From the NCBI GenBank assembly GCA_027579435.1, contig JANBPK010001692.1:1-15949 (forward strand): 15,949 nucleotides of DNA, written 5' to 3'. The stretch comes from Candolleomyces eurysporus. Its lineage: Eukaryota > Basidiomycota > Agaricomycetes > Agaricales > Psathyrellaceae. Positions 1 to 8,287 of the stretch are shown here, one piece after another. The notes under the pieces were generated by a model, which worked only from the letters and a program-made list of their open reading frames with translations, was not told the origin of the DNA and did not search any database. Both the position numbers and the translations under genes were made by a program. Position 1 is the stretch's first letter. Every line of letters starts with the position of its first letter.

Positions 1-1228
1 CCCTCGGCCAGGCCACCGTCTACGTCCTCACCGGTCTCTACGGCCAGCCCAAAGACATTGGCGCCGGCGTCTGCCTCCTCCTCATCATCCAACTCGTCGT
101 CGCAGCTCTCATCGTCATCCTCCTCGACGAGCTCCTCCAAAAGGGCTACGGTCTCGGCTCCGGTATCAACCTGTTCATCGCCACCAACATTTGCGAATCC
201 ATCGTCTGGAAAGCCTTCTCCCCCACCACCGTCAACGTTGGCCGAGGAGCCGAATTCGAAGGTGCCATCGTCGCTCTCTTCCACCTGCTCTTCACCTGGA
301 NGCGACCCCCGCCGTGCCCTCCGAGAGGCATTCTGGAGAGAGAGGCTGCCGAATGTCATGAACCTCATCTCGACCGTTCTCATCTTTGCCCTTGTCATCT
401 ACCTCCAGGGCTTCAGGATCGAGATCCCCGTCAAGAGCAACAGGTTCAGGGGCCAGCGAGGAACCTACCCCGTCAAGCTGTTCTATACCTCCAACATGCC
501 GATCATGCTCCAGAGCGCGTTGACCAGCAATGTCTTCATCGTCAGTCAGATGTTGGCGACCAGGTTCCCGAGCAACTTGTTGGTTAAGATTTTGGGTGTT
601 TGGGAGGTGAGTAGCGGCTGCTCTCGTATTGTTTTTCGTGTTCTGATTTCCGCCACAGCCAATGGAAGGATCTCCTCAGCTCCGAGCCGTCGCCGGTATC
701 GCGTACTACATGTCGCCCCCTCAGACGATCAAGGAAGCTATCCTCGACCCTATCCATACCGCTGTCTACATCACCTTTATGCTCAGCGCCTGCGCATTGT
801 TCTCAAAGACCTGGATCGAGGTGTCCGGAAGTGGACCGAGAGATGTCGCCAAGCAGTTGAAGGATCAGCAGATGGTGCGTGTCGTCTCTTCGTTCTCTCT
901 TTCGAGAAACTGACCTACCCCGCCCCATAGGTTATGGCCGGTCACCGTGAGGGCTCCATGTACAAGGAACTCAAGCGCGTCATCCCTACCGCTGCCGCCT
1001 TTGGTGGTGCCATCCTTGGTTTGCTCTCCGTTGCCGCTGATTTGAGTGGCGCTATCGGAAGTGGAACCGGTATCTTGATGGCTGTTACTATTATTTATGG
1101 ATGTGAGTACTCTTCGTGTTTGCGTGATGTCAAGAGGCTGATCCCGTTCCTTCCTTTTCACAGACTGGGAAATTGGCATGAAGGAGAGCCAAGGTGCAGA
1201 GCTGGGCGGGCTCGCCGAGTTGATGTAA
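1..1228 (+). CDS. SEC61: Sec61 alpha, ER translocon pore subunit (3' part, 5' end outside window)
   Basis: This is the C-terminal portion of Sec61 alpha, the SecY-like multi-helix channel through which secretory and membrane proteins cross or enter the ER membrane. I read four exons: 1-606, 659-874, 931-1102 and 1164-1228, with GT-AG introns of 52, 56 and 61 bases and a TAA at 1226-1228. Family hallmarks seen are [30 protein letters not shown] (cytosolic loop 6, ribosome docking), [29 protein letters not shown] (loop 8, ribosome docking) and [18 protein letters not shown] near the end. About 350 of the usual 475 or so residues are present. The frame slips by one at the N at 301 (between FTW and the [10 protein letters not shown] segment), most likely a base-call artefact because both sides match the family. 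A decayed second copy lies at 4232-4790. Identity is very secure; the exact exon structure around 301 is not. Confidence 0.95.
301..301. other. Ambiguous base coinciding with a one-base frame slip in SEC61
   Basis: Upstream of this N the SEC61 frame starts codons at positions divisible by 3; downstream it starts them one base later. The protein runs FTW, then one unclear residue, then [10 protein letters not shown], as expected for uninterrupted Sec61 alpha. An extra called base explains this better than an intron, because no donor or acceptor is present. Confidence 0.7.
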
Positions 1229-1863
1229 AACAAAACGTCGACTTTTGCCTGTCTTGTATCGTCCCGTGCATCTTATACCTTCCATTCGACTTGTGGTTAA
1301 AAATGCAGTAGAGCGTTCGTCCGTCGTCGCGGCTTCGACGTGACGTTACGTACCCGACCCACCTACCCCACCCATATGAAACGCGCTCCTTGCCCTCCCG
1401 ACCTCGACCGTTCTCTCCTTTGTTACGCGAGACATCCTACAAGCTAATACGTATTTATGTTACCTTTGAGCAATGCAATGGAGAAAATATTTGGGCGCTT
1501 CAATAATGCGTACTTGTAATGCTTGCGAGTTTTGAGGGAGTGAGCGTGTTTATGTGCCGAGCCTGAGAGACGATAGAATTGGCTTCAAGTACAATAGTGA
1601 GTCGCTCGCTGACAGACCAGTTAGGATGTTAGGGCAAGGCAACTACAACTCAAACCGCTGCGCATAGGCAAGGGCTGCGCCATAGAAGTTGGAGACTTGC
1701 TCTCCAATCCGGATTGGCGAAAGAGTTTGACGACGAGCGACGTGACGCGAGTTCACTTTAAAATAGATTAAATACAAAAAAACAAAAGTGACTACGGGCC
1801 TTTTTGCGGCCAGTAGTACAAATACAACTTCTCTAGACACAACAAAACACGCTGAGTTGATAT
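1229..1863. other. Convergent intergenic region between SEC61 and membrane gene copy 1
   Basis: This 635-base stretch separates two genes that converge, so it should hold both 3' untranslated regions and terminators. I see no credible coding sequence. The part from 1229 to about 1540 has a clear counterpart at about 4795-5075, with shared runs such as ACGCGAGACA and CAAGCTAATACGTA. It therefore belongs to the duplicated block. The remainder is T/A-rich near the 3' end of the membrane gene. Confidence 0.6.
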
Positions 1864-3170
1864 TTACGCCTTCTCCACATCCCTCCTGTCGTCCAGTGCG
1901 GGGCGGATGATCGATCGTGTGGGCTGGGTGTTTGAGGGAATAGCATCTTCGGCATCGGTCTCAAGATCATTGTTCCTGCCAAAATCGCGATTAAAATTCG
2001 ATTGAAGGAAAGATGACTCGGCGGTGTGGTGGGCGAATTGCAGGGTGTGCAGAGCGCCATCATCCTTTGCAGTCGGAAACTTGGTGAAGGAGCGGCCGGT
2101 CGTGACGCGGAATATGATCATGTGGGGTGAGAGGGCCTGAGAAGGGTAAGATGCATGAATTGACGTTGATCCTTTACAGAGGCACGAGAATTTTTGGACT
2201 TACACAGAATGAGTAGAATAGACCTGAGAACAATGGTTCGCAGACCAGAAATCCCACAGATGCGCCAACGGCGGAATCACCGAGCTGCTGCATCACTGCT
2301 GCAAGAATGCCAAAAAGGGTGAGAGGGAGGGCCGATTCGATGAGAATGGCGACGATCCCGGTGTAGAGGTGCATGTCGGTCGATGGCAAGAGCTTGGAGA
2401 GTGTACGGCGCGCCCGAAGCAGGCGAACTGAAATGAGGGTCGTGATGATAACATTGGTGGTAACTGTGAGCGCAGTAGCGGCTGGGCCTGAAGCAGCACC
2501 GCTGTGCACATAGTTCCCGATGAAGTAGAGGACTGGATTCGTTGTTGGTCAGCGTGCGCTCCGTTAACTGAAAAGAAAAAGTTGACATACCTACGGAGCC
2601 CACAGAGGTAAGTGCAGGTAAAATCACTACCCACCAGTGCTCAATATAGATCATATAGAGGCGATATATCTGTAAAATACGATGCGTGAATCATCCAGCT
2701 ATCCAGAAGTAGGATACGATACTTACAAGTAGCGCATCCGCGATCAGAATAACACACCCTGTGATTGTGAGGCTGATCTGCTGAGCCCACATATCAAAGT
2801 ATGTATCTTTGATGAGTCGAAGCCAATGACGACCCGAGGTTGACTTGAAAATCACTTGGAAGTAGCTAGCCATGTCGAGTGACGCAGTAAGGGTGGTGAG
2901 CGTCGTGATCACGAGGCTTGCTGCGATATATCTCCTTCTGCCCTTTCTCAGCTCATCTGGTGTCTCCAGAAAAACGGACAGGCCATAGAGCGCCATGAAA
3001 ATGTGAATGCCTGGTACCAGAGATGAAGGTAGACATCCAAAGTGTCAAATCATAATTTCTCGTGAGGGTGCATAGAGCCACGTACCGACTTCAACCATCG
3101 TCAATGTGTAGTTTGCATACACAGCTCGAGCATAAGTGACCATGTTGCTTTCCAGACGATCCGGGTCCAT
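1864..3170 (-). CDS. Seven-helix membrane protein of an uncharacterised basidiomycete family, copy 1
   Basis: An intact gene of five exons: 3086-3170, 2727-3010, 2591-2669, 2204-2532 and 1864-2136, joined by GT-AG introns of 75, 57, 58 and 67 bases (phases 1, 0, 1, 0). The 1050 coding bases give 349 residues. About seven hydrophobic segments are visible, near residues 18-44, 55-80, 105-130, 134-157, 167-187, 203-231 and 239-267, followed by a hydrophilic tail of about 80 residues. Landmarks are RLIKDTYFDMWAQQ, ILIADALLIYRLYMIY and MIIFRVTTGRSF. This matches a family common in agaricomycetes and usually left as hypothetical protein; its role is unknown. The first ATG gives MDPDRLESNM, conserved in copy 2, which supports the start. 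The layout recalls seven-helix receptors, but I see no receptor signature. Near-identical copy 2 is at 5307-6627 and divergent copy 3 at 12344-13508. Confidence 0.88.
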
Positions 3171-3799
3171 TGTTGTGGGTGCTGCTGGGGCGGCGAATCA
3201 CTCAAAGTTCCTCGCCTCTTTAAGTACTAGCAAACATGCGGGTTACAAATTCCGCTTTGGTGCAGCACNAAAAAAACTACCCCGTTTCATCTCTGCTTGG
3301 GGGCACGAGAGATACGAAGATAGTAGAACCGAATGGCTGGTTTAAACTATAAGGGGTGTGCGAGGATGCGATGTGGGCGTCTAAGCCCGGTGATATCAAA
3401 GTTGCTCGATTTTCAAAAGCTGTGTGACGCTCCATTAAGCGCCACGACATATCAAAGGAGCTATAATCATGTTCTCGCTCATCTTTTCTATGTTCCGAAA
3501 CACCTTTCGAAGCACAGGAAGACTCAATTGCGCTGTGAGATTCGTCTTCGAACAGAAATCATGATCAGGAAAACCACCGACCCTTCTCCCTATCATGGTT
3601 AGCTTCACAAGAAAAGGGGATCAAGGCCGCTCTCTTCGGAATCGATCATCAGTCTAAACCGAGAAGTGAACTGTGTGGGTCCACGAAAACTCTCGCTTTG
3701 CCTAAAATGTGTTTCTGTGACCTGTCGAGAATTAGCGACAAGCCTTGGATGTCAAAAGCGAGGATTCAGTGCGGGCCGTCAGAAGATGAAGCTACAGAT
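3171..3799. other. Gene-free flank upstream of copy 1, part of the duplicated block
   Basis: This stretch lies upstream of the membrane gene and should contain its promoter. I see no gene; the short open frames here are not shared by the duplicate. Positions 3171-3382 match 6628-6852, including a 32-base identical run (3351-3382 and 6821-6852). Positions about 3400-3790 match about 7265-7735, including the shared segment GGCCGCTCTCTTCGGAAT. An N at 3269 sits before a seven-base A run. Confidence 0.6.
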
Positions 3800-4173
3800 C
3801 GCAGCTGCCAATGCCGTCGGTGTGAGCTCACCTTTGGAAGTCAGAGTCGTGTCTTGCACGCCTGGCTGCTCCATGGTCTACTCCCCCGACCATTGGCAGA
3901 TGACTTTGTCAAGGTGTGCTCTGAGGAATGCCAATAGCAGCCATCAGCGTGATCTGTGTGATGAAGGAATGTTTGACTTTGACTGATCCGATGCAGGACA
4001 TGTCAGAAGTCCTTGAGGCAGAGCCCTGTTCAAACTAGCTATATTTAAAAGTACGGTTATGTGATTAAAAACCCCGCTGAACTGATGGCGTATTTTACAT
4101 CGACATGTGCAAGTAGACGTCTCTATGGGTCTGACGATTAGCTGAGTCCACAGCCTGGGCGCTCCCCGCTCCG
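3800..4173 (+). repeat. Segment repeated in inverted orientation at 7853-8287
   Basis: Read forward, this segment matches the reverse complement of 7853-8287. Shared runs include GTGATCTGTGTGAT, TGTTTGACTTTGACTGAT and CCTGGGCGCT. It lies between the membrane gene flank of unit A and the SEC61 remnant of unit B. The partner has extra bases around 8222-8250. I find no intact gene in it. Confidence 0.8.
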
Positions 4174-4231
4174 GAATCTCTGTTAGTCGTCTGTTCTGTG
4201 GCTTGCAGAGACTGGTGCTAATCCTTCTGCA

Positions 4232-4790
4232 ATCCAGTTTCTGAATCTGGTCCGTTCCTGCCTATTCCCAGAGGTTTCTTTGCAGGATCGCAACAGTTTG
4301 ACCCCACCTTCTTGCTTTGCAGCGAGCTAACCCCGGGTACCTTTCAACCAAAGAGTGCTATGGACAGCCGTGACACGTCGGCTCATCTTCCTTGTGTGCT
4401 CGCAAGTGTCACTCTACGGCATCATGTCATCTGACTCGTCGGACCCCCTGTACTGGATTCGTCCCTATCTCACGTCAAACAGAGGAACGCCCATCATCAC
4501 GTCGGGCATGGTCATGCAGCTGTTCGCTGGAGCCAACCTTATGGACGTCGATTTCAGCTTGAGGAACGAAAGTCTAGTGCGTGGCGTCTCTTTCGTTGCC
4601 GTTGACTTGAGTGGGGCTATCGGAAGTAGGACGGGTATTTTAATGGCTGTTACTATTATCTATGGATGTGAGTGTTCTTCCTTTGCGTGATTTTATTCCG
4701 TACAGGTGGCTGATTACACCCCTCCTTTTTTATAAATCGGGAAATTGGGATGAAGGAAAGCCAAGGTGTAAAACTGGACGGACTCGCTGG
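4232..4790 (+). pseudogene. SEC61 alpha pseudogene with most of the middle deleted
   Basis: A broken second copy of SEC61 alpha. N-terminal family sequence is clear: FLNLVRSCLFPE, a 49-base intron (4274-4322), then VPFNQRVLWTAVT, IFLVCSQVSLYGIMSSDSSD (plug region) and SGMVMQLFAGANLMDVDF. It then jumps at about 4570-4590 straight to the C-terminal VAVDLSGAIG and [13 protein letters not shown], so roughly residues 105-390 are missing. A further loss of about six residues follows SNRGT, where the family normally has LMELGI or similar. No start codon is obvious, there is a frame slip near 4335, the last intron has lost its acceptor, and the stop codon region is deleted. Retained introns show that it arose by DNA duplication, not by reverse transcription. 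One frame (4355-4690) stays open across the deletion joint. A protein-conducting channel cannot be made from this. Confidence 0.88.
4274..4322 (+). other. Retained intron in SEC61 pseudogene
   Basis: The stretch starts GTTTCT after the residues LFPE and ends CTTGCTTTGCAG before a segment reading ELTP. This matches the place where the Sec61 N-terminal helix meets the VPFNQ segment. Its presence argues against a processed copy. Confidence 0.6.
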
Positions 4791-5306
4791 AACGTCGACT
4801 TTGTCTGTCTCTTATTCCGTACGTCCTTCCATTCGACCTGTGGTTAAAAAGCAGTAGAGCGTCCTCTGTTCATCGTTGGCGTTGTCGCCTCGACGTTACC
4901 CACCTACCCATATGAAACCCTCTCTTTGNCCCCCCCACCCCGACCGTTCTCTCCGTTGTTACGCGAGACACCCTACAAGCTAATACGTAGTTATGTTACC
5001 TTTGGCCAATGCAATGGAGAGAATATTTGGCCACTTCAATGATGCATACTTGTACTGCTTGCAGAGATCTGAGGGTAAACTTGTTCGCTTGCGGCCGAAG
5101 ATGAAATGGGAGACTTTCAAGGGGAAGCATCAGCTTGATAAGTTGCAGTGGGCGCACCTTACCTGACGCGAGGAGTGATCACCTCAATTCAAATTAAAAT
5201 ACAAAAGACAACTTGAGTGCAACGAGGACAACAACAACAAGCCTTTTCGTGGCCAGTGGTACAAATACAACTTCTCCAGATACAACACAATACGCCGGAT
5301 TGATGT
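4791..5306. other. Intergenic region between SEC61 pseudogene and membrane gene copy 2
   Basis: This is the unit B counterpart of 1229-1863 and has no supported gene. Similarity to the SEC61 3' flank is strong to about 5075 and then fades. An N at 4929 precedes a seven-base C run. The region should supply the 3' untranslated part of copy 2. Confidence 0.6.
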
Positions 5307-6627
5307 CTACGCCTTTTCCGCATCCCTGCTGTCGTCCTGTGCGGTGTGGATGATGGATCGTATGGGCTGAGCGTTCGAGGACAGACCGCCTCTAGCATCC
5401 AATCCTCGTTCAGCATCGGTATCAAGATCACGGTTCCCGCCAAAATCGCGATTGAAATTCGACTGAAGGAAGGACGATTCCGCAGTGTGGTGGGCAAATT
5501 GTAGGGTGTGTAGAGCGCCATCCTTTACAGTGGGAAACTTGGTGAAGGAGCGGCCGGTTGTGACGCGGAATATAATCATGTGGGGTGAGAGTGCCTGAGC
5601 GGGCAGGTTAGATAAATTCATGTAGGTTGTTCAAAGGTACGAGATTTTTTAACGTACGCAGAACGAGTAGAACAGGCCGGCGAATAGTGGGTCACAGACT
5701 AGAAATCCCACCGATGTACGAGCTACAGAATCACCGAGCTGCTGCATCACTGCTGCAAGGATGCCGAAAACGCTGAGGGGGAGGGCCGACTCGATAAGAA
5801 TGGCGACTACCCCGGTGTAGAGGTGCATATCGGCCGAGGGTAAGAGCTTGGAGAGTGACCGGCGCGCCCGAAGCAAACGAAATGAAATGAGGCTTGTGAT
5901 GATAACGGTTGTTGTGACTGTGAGCGCGGTAGAGGCTGGGCCTGAAGCAGCACCGCCTTGCACATAGTTCCCGACGAAGAAGAGGACTGGATTCGTTGCT
6001 GATTAGCGTAGTAAATTATCTGGAAAGAAAAAAAAGACATACCCACGGCAGCCACCGAGGTAAGAGCAGGTAAAATCGTCACCCACCAGTGCTCGATATA
6101 GATCATATAGAGGCGATATATCTGTGAAATACGATCCGTGAATCATCCAGCTATCCAAAACCAAGATACGATACTCACAAGTAGCACATCCGCAATCAGA
6201 ATAACACACCCTGTGACTGCGAGGCTGACCTGTTGCGCCCACATATCAAAGTAAGTGTCTTTGATGAGTCGTATCCAATGACGACCCGAGGTTGACTTGA
6301 AGATGATTTGGAAATAACTGGCCATGTCGAGTGACGCAGAGAGGGTGGTGAACGTCGTTAACACGAAACTTGCTGCGATATATCTCCTTCTGCCCTTCCT
6401 CAGGTGTTCTGGGGTCTCCAAAAAAACGGACAGACCATAGAGCGCCATGAAAATGTGAATACCTGGTACAAGCGATAAAGGTAGTTGTACAAAGTGTCGA
6501 ATCATGAGCTCTAGGCCGAGGAGAGTGCGTAGAGTTACGTACCAACTTCAACCATGGTCAATGTGTAGTTTGCATACACAGCTCGAGCATAGGTAACCAT
6601 ATTGCTTTCCATACGATCTTGGTCCAT
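5307..6627 (-). CDS. Seven-helix membrane protein of an uncharacterised basidiomycete family, copy 2
   Basis: An intact tandem duplicate of the gene at 1864-3170. Exons are 6543-6627, 6179-6462, 6043-6121, 5658-5986 and 5307-5594; introns are 80, 57, 56 and 63 bases with the same phases (1, 0, 1, 0). The 1065 coding bases give 354 residues. The first four exons have exactly the same lengths as copy 1 (85, 284, 79, 329). Changes in the helices are conservative, for example IADALL to IADVLL and SLTITG to SLAVTG. The hydrophilic tail differs more: copy 2 carries a short insertion around AERGLDARGG and ends in TAG rather than TAA. Landmarks are RLIKDTYFDMWAQQ, ILIADVLLIYRLY and MIIFRVTTGRSF. Function is unknown. 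The preserved frame and splice sites beside a decayed SEC61 copy suggest selection to keep this gene. Confidence 0.88.
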
Positions 6628-7852
6628 GGCTGCGTGGGGTGCTACTGGGGCGGCGAATCACTCAAGTCCCTCTCCTCTTTAAGTACCAGCCATGCCGGGT
6701 ACAAACTCGGTATACTCGGCTCTGAGATCAGGGCGCGGCGCAAAAAGGTACCCCATTGAATCTCGAGTTGTGGGCATGAGAGATTCGAAGACGATAGGAC
6801 GAAATAAATATCTCGACCACAAGGGGTGTGCGAGGATGCGATGTGGGCGTCTTTGACAGATAAATGCAAAGAGACAGACCAGATTGCTTCTTCCATTTGT
6901 TGAGTTTCGGAGCTGTACACACAAACATGGTCCGCGTGGCATACCGAATTTGGCGTACTCACCGTTCAACATCCAACCAAAAACCAGGTCAGCCATCCGC
7001 CATTCCACATTCTATCCAGATGGAACAGACCTNTGCTCATGTNTCGACAGNTACNAATGGCCATGNTGTGGCGAAGGATAGAGTATGAGCAACGATTTCA
7101 ACNGTGTGCCAATCCGCCATCAACCACGCTCCATTTGAGNNGNTTTGGCTGGATGCGCCACCGCCCACAACTGAACAAATATCAAAGGCCAAAGAAAGTG
7201 TGATTTAGTATATCTTTTGGTAATCAGCTGTAAGGGCTACGATATTAAAAGAGCCAAACGTATTGGAATGACTGTTCGACTTTGAGACTGTGCGAGGATC
7301 CTTTTACACGCCATCATATCAACAGCCGTACGAGGCATCTGTTAAACGCCATGACGGATCAACAGAACCAAAGATCTTCTCGTTCATCTTTTCTATGCTT
7401 CCAAACACCTTGTGAAGTAGGTCTGAAGCGCAGGATGACTTCTTTCCGATATGAAGCTCTTATCAAGCGCCGAAGGCTTCGGTGTTTGTCCTCCAACTGA
7501 AAGAAATCATGATCGGGACCCTTGCGTCCAGTTCTTCCTCTCGTGATCAACTTCATAGGAAAATGGCTTTAGGGCCGCTCTCTTCGGAATTAATAATGAG
7601 TATAAAGCGAGGAGTGAACTGTGGAACCACGGAAGTATCGTTTTGGGGCCCAAGATGTGTTTCTGCGTTGGCAATAAGCCTTGGATGTGAACAGCGAGGA
7701 TTCCGTGTGGGTCGGCCGTAGATGCCTGTTATAGCACCTATTCAGAGAGACAGGAATGCGTACTGAGCAAAGCTGAAGGTCGCAGACGAGATTTAAGATG
7801 TGATGGGAAGTCATCCAGCGTCGAGTGCGGAAGCGAAAAAGCCATTCTTACC
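6628..7852. other. Gene-free flank upstream of copy 2
   Basis: The first 225 bases match the flank of copy 1 and probably include the promoter. Then come about 390 bases absent from unit A, with a cluster of Ns, followed by renewed similarity (about 7265-7735) to 3400-3790. The open frames here are not conserved between the two units, and I do not support any as a gene. Confidence 0.55.
6853..7240. other. About 390 bases present in unit B only, rich in ambiguous bases
   Basis: Unit A passes from the shared 32-base run ending at 3382 almost directly to GGTGATATCAAAG (about 3389). Unit B has about 390 bases between the same run (ending 6852) and ACGATATTAAAAG (about 7239). It may be an insertion in B or a deletion in A. 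No terminal repeats, target duplication or transposase frame is visible. Nine Ns fall between 7033 and 7143. Confidence 0.5.
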
Positions 7853-8287
7853 TCGAGCGGGAAGCGCCCAGGGATGTGGGTCCGGCTTGTCCTCAGCCCC
7901 AGACTCGGAGAGACATTTACTTGTGCCTGTCAACGTAAAGCACGCCACCAATTCAGCTGGTTTTGCCATCACATGCCCGTACCTTATCCTTTATAGCTAG
8001 CTTGAACAAGGATCCGACTTCAGGACTTGTGATATGGACTGCATCAAATCAGTCAAAGTCAAACATACCTTTATCACACAGATCACGTTGATATCTCAGG
8101 CTGCCGCTGGCGTTCGGCGTTGCTCCTCAGAGTGCACTTTGACCAAGTCGGTGTCCCTAAATGGTAGCGGGAGTATAACAGGTATGCAATCCGTGACACG
8201 AACTCCTCCGACTTCCGCGTACGGTAGTGGTATGTTGGGTTCTACTTCCAAATGTGAACTCGACTTCGACGACATCGGCAGCAGCAA
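7853..8287 (-). repeat. Inverted partner of 3800-4173, closing duplication unit B
   Basis: The reverse complement of this stretch aligns along its length with 3800-4173. The sequence just before it (to about 7735) aligns with 3605-3790 in direct order. The simplest reading is that the last part of unit B was inverted in place after the duplication. One reverse-strand frame around 8270-8230 reads VVEVEFTFGS, but it is soon broken. Confidence 0.8.

Larger units (their letters stand above)
1027..3790 (+). repeat. Tandem segmental duplication, unit A (part with direct-order match)
   Basis: This span aligns collinearly with 4591-7735. Anchors are the SEC61 last coding exons (1027-1228 with 4591-4790), the SEC61 3' flank, the whole membrane gene including all four introns (1864-3170 with 5307-6627), and its upstream flank. 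Unit A probably begins upstream of the window, because unit B also carries 5' SEC61 exons. Divergence is visible throughout, so this is not a fresh duplication or an assembly doubling. Confidence 0.85.
4591..7735 (+). repeat. Tandem segmental duplication, unit B (part with direct-order match)
   Basis: Second unit of the duplication. It keeps the order SEC61 3' end, then the convergent membrane gene. It differs from unit A by about 390 extra bases at 6853-7240 and many small indels. Its 5' SEC61 part (4232-4590) corresponds to sequence lying upstream of this window in unit A. The true unit therefore probably runs from about 4190 to 8290. Confidence 0.85.

Noticed and set aside
58..930. Long open frame of 290 codons with a serine-rich start
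   Set aside because: Its first third is a wrong-frame reading of SEC61; it joins the true frame only after the N at 301 and then runs through two introns.
2277..2654. Overlapping minus-strand frames of 113-125 codons
   Set aside because: They are alternative frames of exons 3-4 and an intron of membrane gene copy 1; the spliced model explains the same bases.
3666..3986. Plus-strand frame of 106 codons
   Set aside because: The homologous inverted segment does not preserve this frame, so it is unlikely to be coding.
6642..7008. Minus-strand frames of 106-109 codons upstream of copy 2
   Set aside because: They are not conserved in the duplicated counterpart (3180-3380), which is disrupted in these frames, and they lack motifs.
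6827..7299. TGTGCGAGGAT at 6827 and 7289 as a target-site duplication around the extra segment in unit B
   Set aside because: The second occurrence aligns with diverged unit A sequence outside the extra piece, so it is probably coincidental and does not mark an insertion edge.
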